Shown in pieces: positions 1 through 8,319 of a stretch of DNA of 64,000 bases. The notes below the pieces were generated by a model, which saw nothing but the letters and a program-made list of their open reading frames with translations, searched no databases and had not been told where the DNA came from. Made by a program: the position numbers and the translations under genes. The stretch comes from an uncultured Clostridia bacterium (lineage in GTDB: Bacteria; Bacillota; Clostridia; Lachnospirales; CAG-274): assembly GCA_947627425.1 (NCBI GenBank), contig CANQVZ010000002.1, forward strand, positions 1 through 64,000, written 5' to 3'. The stretch's first letter is position 1. Each line of letters opens with the position of its first letter.

Positions 1-1
1 T

Positions 2-1924
2 ATCACTATCACCTCCGCCGCTACCACCACTCAGTGGCACATCGGCGATGCGCCCATGCACAGAATAAACATCATAGATACTCCCGGCCATGTTGACTTT
101 ACAGTCGAGGTTGAGCGTTCACTCAGAGTCCTCGACGGTTCGGTTGCTGTTTTCGATGCAAAGGGCGGCGTTGAGCCTCAGTCCGAGACAGTATGGAGAC
201 AGGCTGAAAAGTATCATGTTCCCAGAATGTGCTTTGTAAACAAAATGGATATTATGGGCGCTGATTTCTACAACTGTGTAGATCAGATAAGGAACAGATT
301 GGGCGCAAATCCCATTCCCGTTCAGCTCCCCATAGGCGCCGAGGATGATTTCGTAGGTCTTATAGACCTTATGGAAATGAAGGCGTATATCTATAACGAT
401 AAGCAGGGTGTTGACATATCCGTTGAGGATATTCCCGCAGATATGGTCGACAAGGCTCAGGAATACAGAGAGTCTATGGTTGAGTCAATAGCTTCTACCG
501 ACGAGGCTCTTATGGACAAGTATTTTGAAGAGGGTGACCTTGAGATATCGGAGATGAAGGCAGCTTTAAGAAAGGCGTGTATCGCTTGTGAGGCTGTTCC
601 CGTGCTTTGCGGCTCCGCTTACAGAAACAAGGGCGTTCAGAAGATGCTTGACGCTGTACTTGAGTATATGCCCGCTCCGACGGATATACCGTCAATAAAG
701 GGTCATGAGCCGGGCGATGAGGATAAGGTCATTGAAAGACATTCATCCGATACCGAGCCTTTCTCGGCTCTCGCTTTCAAGATAATGAATGACCCCTTCG
801 TAGGAAAGCTTGCTTTCTTCAGAGTTTATTCGGGTGTGCTCGAATCAGGCTCTTATGTATATAACTCGGTAAAGGGTAAGAAGGAAAGAATAGGAAGAAT
901 ACTTCAGATGCACGCAAACAACCGTCAGGAAATAGACAAGGTTTATGCGGGCGACATTGCGGCAGCCGTTGGTCTTAAGTTTACTACAACAGGCGATACG
1001 CTCTGCGATGAAAATAACGAGGTCATTCTCGAATCCATGAACTTCCCCGATCCCGTTATATCCGTTGCTATTGAGCCTAAGACTAAGGCGGGCAGAGATA
1101 AGATGGGCATTGCACTTGCAAAGCTTGCCGAGGAGGATCCTACATTCAAGACATATACAGACCAGGAAACAGGCGATACCATTATCGCAGGTATGGGTGA
1201 GCTTCATCTTGAGATCATAGTTGACAGACTTCTGAGAGAATTCAAGGTAGAAGCAAATGTAGGCGCGCCCCAGGTGGCTTACAGAGAGGCCTTTGGTCAC
1301 GCTGTCGATCAGGAGCACAAGTACTCCAGACAGTCCGGCGGTCGTGGTCAGTATGGTCACTGTAAGGTCAAGTTTGAACCTATCGACACCAACGAAGAAA
1401 AGAACTACGAGTTCGTCAACGAGGTTGTCGGCGGCGCTATCCCCAAGGAATATATCCCTGCCGTAGACGCAGGTATACAGGAGGCAATGCAGGCAGGCGT
1501 TATTGCTGGCTATCCCGTAGTCGGCTTAAGAGCAAGGTGCTACGACGGTTCTTATCATGAGGTCGACTCATCAGAAATGGCTTTCAAGATCGCAGGTTCA
1601 ATGGCATTCAAGGAAGCTATGAAGAAGTCCGATCCCAAGCTTCTTGAGCCCATAATGAAGGTTGAGATCACCATTCCCGAGGAATATCTCGGCGATGTAA
1701 TGGGCGATGTAAGCTCAAGGAGAGGCCGTATAGAGGGTATGGACGATCAGAACGGCGCTAAGATAGTTCACTCATTCATTCCTCTTGCAGAGATGTTCGG
1801 CTATTCAACAGCTCTTCGTTCCACAACACAGGGTAGGGGTACCTACGCTATGGAGGTACATCACTACGAGGCTGTTCCCAAGTCGATACAGGAAGAGGTT
1901 GCAAACGGAAGATCCGGCAATTAA
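2..1924 (+). CDS. fusA: Elongation factor G (5'-truncated)
   Basis: GTPase that drives ribosomal translocation and, with RRF, ribosome recycling. The frame is open from base 2, so the gene starts before the window. About 640 residues are visible of a usual ~690, and the N-terminal P-loop is missing. The visible part opens in switch I (ITITSAATT), then DTPGHVD (G3), NKMD (G4) and a [10 protein letters not shown] stretch (G5 region), followed by EF-G domains II-V. The domain IV segment with SGGRGQYGH and the C-terminal domain with [10 protein letters not shown] are clear. The first internal ATG (56) is not the start because conserved switch I residues lie upstream in frame. It lies immediately before tuf, as in the str operon, although tuf has its own promoter here. 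Identification is certain. Confidence 0.98.
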   Translation: MTITSAATTTQWHIGDAPMHRINIIDTPGHVDFTVEVERSLRVLDGSVAVFDAKGGVEPQSETVWRQAEKYHVPRMCFVNKMDIMGADFYNCVDQIRNRLGANPIPVQLPIGAEDDFVGLIDLMEMKAYIYNDKQGVDISVEDIPADMVDKAQEYRESMVESIASTDEALMDKYFEEGDLEISEMKAALRKACIACEAVPVLCGSAYRNKGVQKMLDAVLEYMPAPTDIPSIKGHEPGDEDKVIERHSSDTEPFSALAFKIMNDPFVGKLAFFRVYSGVLESGSYVYNSVKGKKERIGRILQMHANNRQEIDKVYAGDIAAAVGLKFTTTGDTLCDENNEVILESMNFPDPVISVAIEPKTKAGRDKMGIALAKLAEEDPTFKTYTDQETGDTIIAGMGELHLEIIVDRLLREFKVEANVGAPQVAYREAFGHAVDQEHKYSRQSGGRGQYGHCKVKFEPIDTNEEKNYEFVNEVVGGAIPKEYIPAVDAGIQEAMQAGVIAGYPVVGLRARCYDGSYHEVDSSEMAFKIAGSMAFKEAMKKSDPKLLEPIMKVEITIPEEYLGDVMGDVSSRRGRIEGMDDQNGAKIVHSFIPLAEMFGYSTALRSTTQGRGTYAMEVHHYEAVPKSIQEEVANGRSGN

Positions 1925-1936
1925 TTAATAATTTTA

Positions 1937-1974
1937 AAATTGCAGGCATTATTGTAAAATAATGCTTGCAATTT
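1937..1974 (+). terminator. Hairpin after fusA, overlapped by the tuf promoter
   Basis: Arms 1937-1953 and 1958-1974 pair over 17 bp with one G-U and a 4-base loop (GTAA). The stem is AT-rich and followed by only three Ts, so it is a weak or partial terminator. Its right arm contains the TTGCAA taken as the -35 of the tuf promoter, so readthrough from fusA and fresh initiation at tuf may compete here. Confidence 0.5.
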
Positions 1975-1994
1975 ACCATAAAATTTACTATAAT
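1967..1994 (+). promoter_or_regulatory. Putative sigma-A promoter of tuf
   Basis: TTGCAA (1967-1972), a 16-bp spacer and TATAAT (1989-1994), about 80 bases before the tuf ATG. A strong SD (AGGAGG, 2061-2066) follows. Inference from motif match only. Confidence 0.5.
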
Positions 1995-2075
1995 AATAAT
2001 AGTGTTATAACCGAGACTATTTTTTCGGTAAAAACTAAAGGATATTTATTTTTATTTTAAAGGAGGAAACTTTAA

Positions 2076-3263
2076 ATGGCTAAGGCAAAATTTGAAAGAA
2101 CTAAGCCCCATGTTAATATCGGTACAATCGGTCACGTTGACCACGGCAAAACTACTTTAACAGCGGCTATCACAAAGACACTTTATCAGAGATATCAGTT
2201 AGGTCAGGAAGTTGCATTCGATAATATCGATAAGGCTCCCGAGGAGAGAGAAAGAGGTATCACTATCTCTACTGCTCACGTTGAGTATGAGACTCCCAAG
2301 CGTCACTACGCACATGTTGACTGCCCCGGTCATGCTGACTATGTAAAGAACATGATCACAGGTGCTGCTCAGATGGACGGCGCTATCCTCGTTGTTGCTG
2401 CAACAGACGGTCCTATGGCTCAGACAAGAGAGCACATCCTTCTTTCAAGACAGGTTGGCGTTCCTTATATCGTTGTATTCATGAACAAGTGTGATATGGT
2501 TGATGATGAGGAATTACTTGACCTTGTTGAAATGGAGATCACAGAGCTTCTTGAGGAGTACGGCTTTGAGGGTTGTCCTATCGTTAGAGGTTCAGCTTAC
2601 CAGGCTCTTCAGGATTGTACAGGCGAGTGGGGCGACAAGATCATCGAATTATTCGACGTTATTGAGGACTATATCCCCAATCCCCAGAGAGATACAGATA
2701 AGCCCTTCCTTATGCCTGTTGAGGATGTATTCTCAATCACAGGTAGAGGTACAGTTGCTACAGGTAGAGTAGAAAGAGGTACTCTTAAGCTCAATGACGA
2801 AGTTGAGATCGTTGGTCTTAACGACGAAGCAAGAAAGGTTGTTGTTACAGGTATCGAGATGTTCAGAAAGCTTCTTGACACAGCTGAGCCCGGCGACAAC
2901 ATCGGCGCACTTTTAAGAGGTGTAGCCAGAGACGAGATCGAGAGAGGTCAGGTTCTTGCAGCTCCCGGTACTATCACTCCTCACACAAAGTTCACTGCTC
3001 AGGTTTACGTTCTTAAGCAGGAGGAGGGCGGACGTCATAAGCCTTTCTTCAATAACTATCGTCCTCAGTTCTATTTCAGAACGACCGACGTTACAGGCGT
3101 TATCACTCTTCCCGAGGGTACAGAGATGTGTATGCCCGGCGATAACGTAGAAATGACTATCGAGCTTATTTCTCACATCGCTATGGAGCAGGGTCTTAGA
3201 TTCGCTATCCGTGAAGGCGGCAGAACAGTTGGTTCAGGATCTGTTGTATCTATCATCGAGTAA
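2076..3263 (+). CDS. tuf: Elongation factor Tu
   Basis: GTPase that delivers aminoacyl-tRNA to the ribosomal A site. At 395 residues it is the normal bacterial length. GHVDHGKT near residue 18 is the P-loop, followed by RGITIST (switch I), DCPGH (G3), NKCD (G4) and GSAY (G5). The C-terminal beta-barrel domains include the [13 protein letters not shown] and [21 protein letters not shown] segments. The start is the ATG seven to nine bases after AGGAGG. Codon use is visibly tuned (GGT, CTT, AAG), as expected for a very highly expressed gene. It stands downstream of fusA but has a candidate promoter of its own and ends at a good terminator. Confidence 0.99.
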   Translation: MAKAKFERTKPHVNIGTIGHVDHGKTTLTAAITKTLYQRYQLGQEVAFDNIDKAPEERERGITISTAHVEYETPKRHYAHVDCPGHADYVKNMITGAAQMDGAILVVAATDGPMAQTREHILLSRQVGVPYIVVFMNKCDMVDDEELLDLVEMEITELLEEYGFEGCPIVRGSAYQALQDCTGEWGDKIIELFDVIEDYIPNPQRDTDKPFLMPVEDVFSITGRGTVATGRVERGTLKLNDEVEIVGLNDEARKVVVTGIEMFRKLLDTAEPGDNIGALLRGVARDEIERGQVLAAPGTITPHTKFTAQVYVLKQEEGGRHKPFFNNYRPQFYFRTTDVTGVITLPEGTEMCMPGDNVEMTIELISHIAMEQGLRFAIREGGRTVGSGSVVSIIE

Positions 3264-3281
3264 TAAATATATATTATATCT

Positions 3282-3316
3282 AAAGACCGCAAGGCTAGGC
3301 TTTGCGGTCTTTTTAT
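3282..3316 (+). terminator. Rho-independent terminator of tuf
   Basis: Arms AAAGACCGCAA (3282-3292) and TTGCGGTCTTT (3302-3312) form an 11-bp stem, followed by a T tract. It lies 18 bases after the tuf stop. Confidence 0.93.
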
Positions 3317-3364
3317 TGCCAATATTATTTGTACACATTAAAAAAGCAGGGTATTATACCCCGC

Positions 3365-3907
3365 TTACTGTTCCATCTGTTTTCCCAAAAAGCCCGCTGC
3401 CGTTCTTGCAAGCTTGCCCTCTACTTCGCCCATGGTCTGATGGTCGCTCAGCATAACAATTGCTCCGAGCACATCACCCTCGCAAATGATGGGTGTTATA
3501 AGCTCATGATTGTAGCTTTCGCTGTCCTCCTCCAATATAGGCACAAAATTGCTGTCATTCCTGTTGGCAATGAGTGTGTTTCTGTTGTTTATGACCTCTT
3601 CAAGCTCCGAGCTTATATGCTTTTCCATAAATTCCTTCTTTGTGCCGCCCGATACGGCTATTATCTGGTCCTTATCCACTATGCAGGTTATATGTCCCGC
3701 ATTTTTGGCAAGACTTTCGGCATATTCCTTGGCAAAGGCGCCAAGCTCGCCTATGGGCGAATATTTCTTGAGTATTATCTCGCCGTTCCTGTCCGTAAAT
3801 ATTTCAAGCGGGTCGCCTTCTCTTATTCTCAGTGTTCTTCTTATTTCCTTCGGTATAACAACCCTTCCAAGATCATCAATCCTTCTTACTATGCCTGTCG
3901 CTTTCAC
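3365..3907 (-). CDS. spoVT: Stage V sporulation regulator SpoVT (AbrB family)
   Basis: DNA-binding transcription factor that tunes late forespore (sigma-G) gene expression in spore formers. Residues 1-50 form an AbrB-type swapped hairpin (KATGIVRRIDDLGRVVIPKE). The rest looks like the GAF-like C-terminal domain of SpoVT. The 180-residue length fits the family. The start chosen is GTG at 3907: GAGGAGG sits six bases before it, whereas the in-frame TTG at 3922 lies inside that SD. It is read opposite to tuf, with its 3' end facing the tuf terminator. A hairpin with T tract (3973-4005) lies upstream and separates it from the Fic cassette. Annotation as SpoVT rather than AbrB rests on the second domain. 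Confidence 0.92.
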   Translation of the reverse strand: MKATGIVRRIDDLGRVVIPKEIRRTLRIREGDPLEIFTDRNGEIILKKYSPIGELGAFAKEYAESLAKNAGHITCIVDKDQIIAVSGGTKKEFMEKHISSELEEVINNRNTLIANRNDSNFVPILEEDSESYNHELITPIICEGDVLGAIVMLSDHQTMGEVEGKLARTAAGFLGKQMEQ

Positions 3908-3972
3908 AATATTCCTCCTCAAAAAAATATTTCGCAGTTTTGTACGAATTTTCTTATTTTTTTATTTCATTA

Positions 3973-4005
3973 TTTAAAAAGTAAAAAGCCGTGAATTTCA
4001 CAGCT
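3973..4005 (-). terminator. Terminator upstream of spoVT (for the upstream minus-strand unit)
   Basis: On the minus strand AGCTGTGA (4005-3998) pairs with TCACGGCT (3994-3987) through a 3-base loop with one G-U, followed by TTTTTACTTTTT. It would end transcripts coming from the Fic cassette or, ancestrally, from the membrane-protein gene, before spoVT. Confidence 0.65.
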
Positions 4006-4020
4006 TTATTGCTTTTGCTG

Positions 4021-4091
4021 ACATAGCTATTATTTGTTTACAGCGGAATTTTATACTATATTGTAAAAGCTCAAATTTTGGAAGTTTTTAA
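4021..4091. repeat. 71-bp direct repeat, copy 1
   Basis: An exact 71-base match to 5054-5124 in the same orientation. The pair brackets 962 bases holding only the Fic toxin-antitoxin pair. On the minus strand it contains a possible promoter (TTCCAA, 17 bp, TATAGT). See the matching copy and the finding on this cassette. Confidence 0.95.
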
Positions 4092-4123
4092 AGGAAGTGT
4101 GATATGTATATCTTTTGTAAGCA

Positions 4124-4738
4124 TTATCCTTTTTCAATAGCTTCTTTTATTATTCTTATGAGATAATCATATTCCGAATAAGGTCCATCTGAGGCCTTAA
4201 CTAACGAATCCCTTACATAATTTGCTTTTTCTCGCAAGAGTTGTTTATTCATTTTAAATCCATTTGCTTCTGCAAACTGTGTTGCAAATGTCATTACAGT
4301 CCTAGTGTTCCCTTCTCTGAAAGGATGGACTTGCCACAATGCAGCGACCAATTTAGAAAATTTTTCTGCTGTTTCATTGATATCAAGTTTATCCCATCTT
4401 ACCGAGTTGATGTTATCAATTACGGCTTCAACATCATTTTCTATACATCCCGGTATCGAGTATCTAACTGTATCTCCTCCAAGAACCTTTTCTCCCTTTA
4501 CTATAGGAACAATTCTTTCACAGCCTGCCCATTCATAAATATCGCTAAATATATACTTATGAATTGCTTTTAGTCTGTCATAGTTGAATTCATTTCCATT
4601 TATCTTTTCATCAACATCCATAAGCTTTATATATGTTATATCCCTTTCGACTTTGTCCAACAGTTCTTCGTTTTTTATGTCAAAGAGATTTTTCAGAACA
4701 GGCACATCATCATATAAGTAAATATCTTTTTCTTTCAT
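4124..4738 (-). CDS. Fic-domain toxin (nucleotidyl/phosphotransferase-type)
   Basis: Fic enzymes transfer AMP or related groups from nucleotides to protein hydroxyls; small Fic proteins paired with an antitoxin act as toxins. The 204 residues carry the Fic core with HPFREGNTRTVM at 138-149. Against the canonical HxFx(D/E)GNGRxxR, the catalytic His138 and the anion-binding GN are present. The second Gly is Thr145 and the last Arg is Met149, so ATP may be bound differently or another donor used. ATG is at 4738, five bases after the antitoxin stop, so the two are co-transcribed. The module lies between exact 71-bp repeats and is AT-richer than its neighbours, suggesting acquisition. Family assignment is secure; the chemistry is not. 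Confidence 0.9.
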   Translation of the reverse strand: MKEKDIYLYDDVPVLKNLFDIKNEELLDKVERDITYIKLMDVDEKINGNEFNYDRLKAIHKYIFSDIYEWAGCERIVPIVKGEKVLGGDTVRYSIPGCIENDVEAVIDNINSVRWDKLDINETAEKFSKLVAALWQVHPFREGNTRTVMTFATQFAEANGFKMNKQLLREKANYVRDSLVKASDGPYSEYDYLIRIIKEAIEKG

Positions 4739-4743
4739 AACCG

Positions 4744-4947
4744 TTAAACACTCATAGCCTTATATCTATTTATGGTAGCTTCAAGCACATCGGAAATTTC
4801 CATATTGCCAAGAATATATTCATTGACAAGTTTTTTTGTTTCCTCCGTTGGTTCAGCTGCATCCAATGTAGATATGCCCAAAGCATCATTAGCTATCTTT
4901 TCTCTTTCAACTCTGGTTGTCTCGGACACCGAATATTTTTTCTGCAT
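4744..4947 (-). CDS. Antitoxin of the Fic pair (VbhA-like)
   Basis: A 67-residue, mostly helical protein directly upstream of the Fic toxin. VbhA-like antitoxins block the Fic ATP site with an inhibitory helix. The C-terminal half (TEETKKLVNEYILGNMEISD) matches the end of that family. A clear inhibitory (S/T)xxxE(G/N) motif is not visible, so the inhibition mode is uncertain. ATG at 4947 is preferred over GTG at 4956 because AAGAGGTG overlaps the GTG and is correctly spaced for the ATG. A strong promoter with an internal inverted repeat lies just upstream, consistent with autoregulation (inferred). Confidence 0.8.
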   Translation of the reverse strand: MQKKYSVSETTRVEREKIANDALGISTLDAAEPTEETKKLVNEYILGNMEISDVLEATINRYKAMSV

Positions 4948-4966
4948 AGTTATCACCTCTTGTTAT

Positions 4967-4996
4967 ATTATAACACATATTATACTGTGTATTCAA
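4967..4996 (-). promoter_or_regulatory. Promoter and candidate operator of the Fic antitoxin-toxin operon
   Basis: On the minus strand: TTGAAT (4996-4991), an 18-bp spacer and TATAAT (4972-4967). The spacer, ACACAGTATAATATGTGT on that strand, has ACACA/TGTGT arms around an AT centre. It is a plausible operator between -35 and -10. Confidence 0.65.
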
Positions 4997-5053
4997 CCTG
5001 ATTTTATCAAGAGTTGTTTTATGTACTCAAAATTCTGTTGACTGCCCTGATAA

Positions 5054-5124
5054 ACATAGCTATTATTTGTTTACAGCGGAATTTTATACTATATTGTAAA
5101 AGCTCAAATTTTGGAAGTTTTTAA
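5054..5124. repeat. 71-bp direct repeat, copy 2
   Basis: Identical to 4021-4091 in the same orientation. It lies 23 bases after the 3' end of the CmpB-family gene. Removing one repeat plus the cassette would restore a plain intergenic region between that gene and spoVT. Confidence 0.95.
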
Positions 5125-5147
5125 GAGTAGAATAATATATGGATATT

Positions 5148-5705
5148 TTAAATTTTCAATAGCAGCCGCACAACAAGCAATATGCAGTCTGCGGCGAAGA
5201 TTACGGTTATGGGATAAAAAATAATATTCAAGGCTTTGCCTTTTATATCATTAAAAAATTTTTCAAGCAGTGGCTGTATTATATACAAAAACAGCACTCC
5301 GCCCAGCCCGAAACGCAGAGATGTGGAAAGGGCTATCCTTGCCTGAAAGCTGTATTTATACATGGTGTAATTCCAAGGGATATAGCCTATCACAGCCTCG
5401 CAGAGGTATGATGCTATAAGCTCCACCGCTGTGGCAATTAGAGCGCAAAGCAGGAATATTACTGGAAGTAATATAATTTTTTTATTCAGAGGCTTATTTT
5501 TTATTATAAAATATACGGTAGATAAAAACAACAGTGAACCAACTCCATATATGGGACAATACGGGCCCATAAGTATGCCCCTGTCCGTAATTCCTCTGCC
5601 ATATATGAAAACCTCCAGAAATTCCTCATATAACCAGCCTATAAAGGAATAGAGCATAAAGAATATGAAATATTTTTTTATCTCGGTAATTTTTTGCCTT
5701 GTCAT
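5148..5705 (-). CDS. CmpB-family (ABC-transporter type IV) integral membrane protein
   Basis: A 185-residue protein with about five hydrophobic helices. The N-terminal signature FIGWLYEEFLEV, then RGILMGPYCPIYGVGSLLF, is typical of the family listed as putative ABC-transporter type IV (CmpB), whose biochemical role is unknown. No ATPase partner is adjacent, so transport function is not supported by context. ATG follows AGAGGTG at good spacing. The gene reads toward the repeat and the Fic cassette, which appears to have been inserted downstream of it. Confidence 0.8.
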   Translation of the reverse strand: MTRQKITEIKKYFIFFMLYSFIGWLYEEFLEVFIYGRGITDRGILMGPYCPIYGVGSLLFLSTVYFIIKNKPLNKKIILLPVIFLLCALIATAVELIASYLCEAVIGYIPWNYTMYKYSFQARIALSTSLRFGLGGVLFLYIIQPLLEKFFNDIKGKALNIIFYPITVIFAADCILLVVRLLLKI

Positions 5706-5814
5706 TATAGCACCTCTTTATGTGTGTTTGCTCTCATTCTATCATAAAGAATATTTTATTTCAACAAAATAGCATTATTAATTAAATTTTAAGTTTGACA
5801 AGGCTTGTTATATC

Positions 5815-5843
5815 TTGAAATTTTATTTTTTCTGTGCTATACT
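5815..5843 (+). promoter_or_regulatory. Promoter of the metal ABC transporter operon
   Basis: TTGAAA (5815-5820), 17 bp, TATACT (5838-5843), about 50 bases before the binding-protein ATG. An 11-bp palindrome, ACAAGGCTTGT, lies just upstream of the -35. It could be a metal-regulator site, but it matches no Zur or MntR consensus that I can identify. Confidence 0.6.
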
Positions 5844-5896
5844 ATTAAATTGAGAGTTTATATATAATTGTATGCTTAATAGGGGAGAGACGGTAT

Positions 5897-6772
5897 ATGA
5901 AAAAATATATATTCGTTTTGTGTTTTATACTTTCGGTTTTTATATTGACAGGCTGTAAAGAAGAAAAAACATCCGAGGAAAAACCTCTCATATTCACAGG
6001 TTTTTATGCTCTGTATGACTTCGCCTCGGAAATAGCGGGCGATAATGCTCAAATAATAAATATGGTGCCCGCAGGTACGGAGCCTCACGATTGGGAGCCG
6101 GGCGTAAAGGATATGGCGGGACTTAACAGTGCAGACATGGTTTTTTACAACGGTATGGGCATGGAAAGCTGGATAGATAAGGTAAGCGGCTCGCTTGAGG
6201 GAACGGACGCAAGGTTTGTAAAGGTCTCCGAAGGAGTTAAAATAAATGATGACAGCGATCCTCACATATGGCTGGATCCCGAAAATGTAAAAATAATGTG
6301 CGGCAATATACTTTCGGCCCTTTGTGAAGCCGATCCCACGCACAGAGAGGAATATACGGACAATTACAACAGCTATATGGCAGAGCTTGACGAGCTCGAC
6401 AATGCTTTTTTGTCGGAGCTTGAGCCATACAAGGGCAGCAGCATAGTGGTATCTCACAGTGCATACGGCTATCTCTGCAATGCCTATGGTCTGGTACAGG
6501 AGTCTCTTGACGGAGCCTCGGCAGACAGTGAACCGTCGCCCGAAAGGATGTCGGAGCTTGTGGATATAATAAAAAACAGTAATATAAAATATATTTTCTG
6601 CGAGGAGCTTGCTTCTCAAAAGGCGGCAAATACTCTTGCGGAAGAAACAGGAGCGCAGCTTTTGTATCTCAATGCGTTTGAGGGACTTACAGAGGAGGAA
6701 ATATCAAGAGGCGATAACTACATTACCATAATGTACTCAAATCTTGAAAATATAAAAAAGGCACTTATTTAA
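5897..6772 (+). CDS. Zn/Mn ABC transporter substrate-binding lipoprotein (ZnuA/TroA-like)
   Basis: Captures Zn2+ or Mn2+ outside the membrane and hands it to the permease. The signal peptide ends in a lipobox, LTGC, with Cys20 as the lipid anchor. Cluster A-I features are present: PAGTEPHDWEP with the first His, DPHIWLDPEN with the second, and VVSHSAYGYL with the third. The 291-residue length is normal. No His-rich loop of the kind common in Zn-specific ZnuA is seen, so Zn versus Mn cannot be decided. It is the first gene of an operon with the ATPase (10 bases downstream) and permease. Start ATG follows GGGGAGAG. Confidence 0.9.
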   Translation: MKKYIFVLCFILSVFILTGCKEEKTSEEKPLIFTGFYALYDFASEIAGDNAQIINMVPAGTEPHDWEPGVKDMAGLNSADMVFYNGMGMESWIDKVSGSLEGTDARFVKVSEGVKINDDSDPHIWLDPENVKIMCGNILSALCEADPTHREEYTDNYNSYMAELDELDNAFLSELEPYKGSSIVVSHSAYGYLCNAYGLVQESLDGASADSEPSPERMSELVDIIKNSNIKYIFCEELASQKAANTLAEETGAQLLYLNAFEGLTEEEISRGDNYITIMYSNLENIKKALI

Positions 6773-6782
6773 GGTGAATAAG

Positions 6783-7502
6783 ATGAATATACTAGAGGTC
6801 AGGGACTTATCCTTCAGCTATCCGGACAAAAGCATACTTCACAGACTTTCGTTCAATGTGGAAAAGGGCGACTTTGTGTGCGTTGTCGGCACTAATGGCA
6901 CGGGCAAATCTACCCTTTTAAAGCTTATACTCAATATATTGCAGCCTACGGAGGGCGAAATACGCCTTTTTGATAAAAGGACGGACAAATTCAGAGATTA
7001 TTCCAAGATAGCCTATGTTTCACAGAAGGCTACATCGTTCAACAGGGATTTCCCCGCAACGGTGGAGGAGATAGTTTCGCTCGGACTCTATTCGGCTAAG
7101 GGCTTTTTAAAGCCATACAGCGCTTCGGACAGAGAAAAGGTCAAGGCCGCTCTCAAAAGAGTAGGGATCTATGACTACAGAAAGAGCAGGGTAGGCAGAC
7201 TTTCGGGAGGTCAGCAGCAGAGAGTCTTTATAGCAAAGGCGCTTGTTTCATCGCCCGAAATAATTTTTTTGGATGAACCCACGGTGGGTATAGACATAAA
7301 GGCTGTAGATTCCATTTGCTGTCTTTTGGGCGAGTTAAATAAAAGCGGTATAACCATACTTATGGTAACGCACGATATTTCATCCATACTTTATCATTCA
7401 AACAAGGTGCTGGTGCTCTCCGAGGACGGTTACGGCGAGATAATGCCATCGGAGGAATTCAATTCGCACACCATTTTGAACCATGTTCATCACAAGCATT
7501 GA
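6783..7502 (+). CDS. Zn/Mn ABC transporter ATPase (ZnuC-like)
   Basis: ATP-hydrolysing subunit of the metal importer. Walker A GTNGTGKST is near residue 40, the signature LSGGQQQR near 140 and Walker B IIFLDEP near 160, followed by the H-loop MVTHD. At 239 residues it is normal for the family. The ATG at 6783 is chosen because AAGGTG lies six bases before it; the in-frame GTG at 6774 is inside that SD. The stop overlaps the leader of the permease gene, consistent with translational coupling. Confidence 0.9.
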   Translation: MNILEVRDLSFSYPDKSILHRLSFNVEKGDFVCVVGTNGTGKSTLLKLILNILQPTEGEIRLFDKRTDKFRDYSKIAYVSQKATSFNRDFPATVEEIVSLGLYSAKGFLKPYSASDREKVKAALKRVGIYDYRKSRVGRLSGGQQQRVFIAKALVSSPEIIFLDEPTVGIDIKAVDSICCLLGELNKSGITILMVTHDISSILYHSNKVLVLSEDGYGEIMPSEEFNSHTILNHVHHKH

Positions 7503-7516
7503 AAAGGAAGCATTTT

Positions 7517-8314
7517 ATGGAAATATTTACGCTTGCATTTATGCAGAGAGCTATAGTAGTAGCGATTTTCATATCCATAATTACTCCGCTGATAGGCAAT
7601 ATAATAGTGTTAAAGAGGCTCTCCGCCATAGGCGATGCTCTTTCGCACTCATGTCTTGCGGGCGTTGCGGTAGGCTTATGCTTCAGCCTAAGCCCGATAT
7701 TGACGGCTATTATATTCTCTATGCTCTCGGCAATAGTAATTGAATATATAAGGCGGGCATTCCCCAATTATTCCGAGCTTGCCACGGCTATTGTTCTTAG
7801 TTTCGGAGTGGGAGTTGCGGCGGTATTTTCGGGCTTTGTAAAGAATTCCGCCAATTTCAGCAGCTTTCTTTTCGGTTCTATTGTAGCCATTTCAAACGCC
7901 GAGCTTTATGCCGTTATAATACTCAGCGTCATAGTTACAATAACTATGCTTGTGCTCTACAGAGAGCTTTTATACATTTCATTTGATGAGGAGGGCGCCG
8001 AGCTGTCCGGAGTGAAGGTAAAAACGGTAAATCTTGTGTTTACAATGCTTACAGCCGTTGTGGTTTCCATAGCCTCAAGAACGGTTGGTTCTCTTGTTAT
8101 CTCATCTCTTATGATAATACCCGTTGCCTGCGCAATGCTCATATCAAAAAGCTATAAGCAGAACATAGTTTTATCTGTGATTTTTGCGCTTTTATTCACG
8201 GTTTCGGGACTTATATTGACAGCCTTCAAGGATCTCAAGCCGGGCGGTACGATAGTGCTCATAGGCATAGGTGTTTTCCTTGTCACGGCAGCTCTTAGCA
8301 GAAAGCAAAGGTGA
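7517..8314 (+). CDS. Zn/Mn ABC transporter permease (ZnuB-like)
   Basis: Membrane channel of the importer, about eight hydrophobic helices in 265 residues. GDALSHSCLAGVAVG early and the SRTVGSLVISSLMIIPVACAML segment are characteristic of the ABC-3 metal permease family. ATG 7517 has AAGGAAG six bases upstream. The TTG at 7499 overlaps the ATPase stop and lacks a suitable SD. The following gene starts within ten bases of its stop, so the operon continues. Confidence 0.9.
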   Translation: MEIFTLAFMQRAIVVAIFISIITPLIGNIIVLKRLSAIGDALSHSCLAGVAVGLCFSLSPILTAIIFSMLSAIVIEYIRRAFPNYSELATAIVLSFGVGVAAVFSGFVKNSANFSSFLFGSIVAISNAELYAVIILSVIVTITMLVLYRELLYISFDEEGAELSGVKVKTVNLVFTMLTAVVVSIASRTVGSLVISSLMIIPVACAMLISKSYKQNIVLSVIFALLFTVSGLILTAFKDLKPGGTIVLIGIGVFLVTAALSRKQR

Positions 8315-8319
8315 TATTT

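Noticed and set aside
845-1360. 171-codon minus-strand frame inside fusA
   Set aside because: Antisense shadow of a conserved gene; no SD, no protein-like pattern.
3302-3994. 230-codon plus-strand frame
   Set aside because: Opposite strand of spoVT, beginning inside the tuf terminator; composition is that of a shadow frame.
5876-6619. 247-codon minus-strand frame
   Set aside because: Antisense of the metal-binding lipoprotein gene; Tyr/Arg/His-rich, typical of reverse-frame translation.
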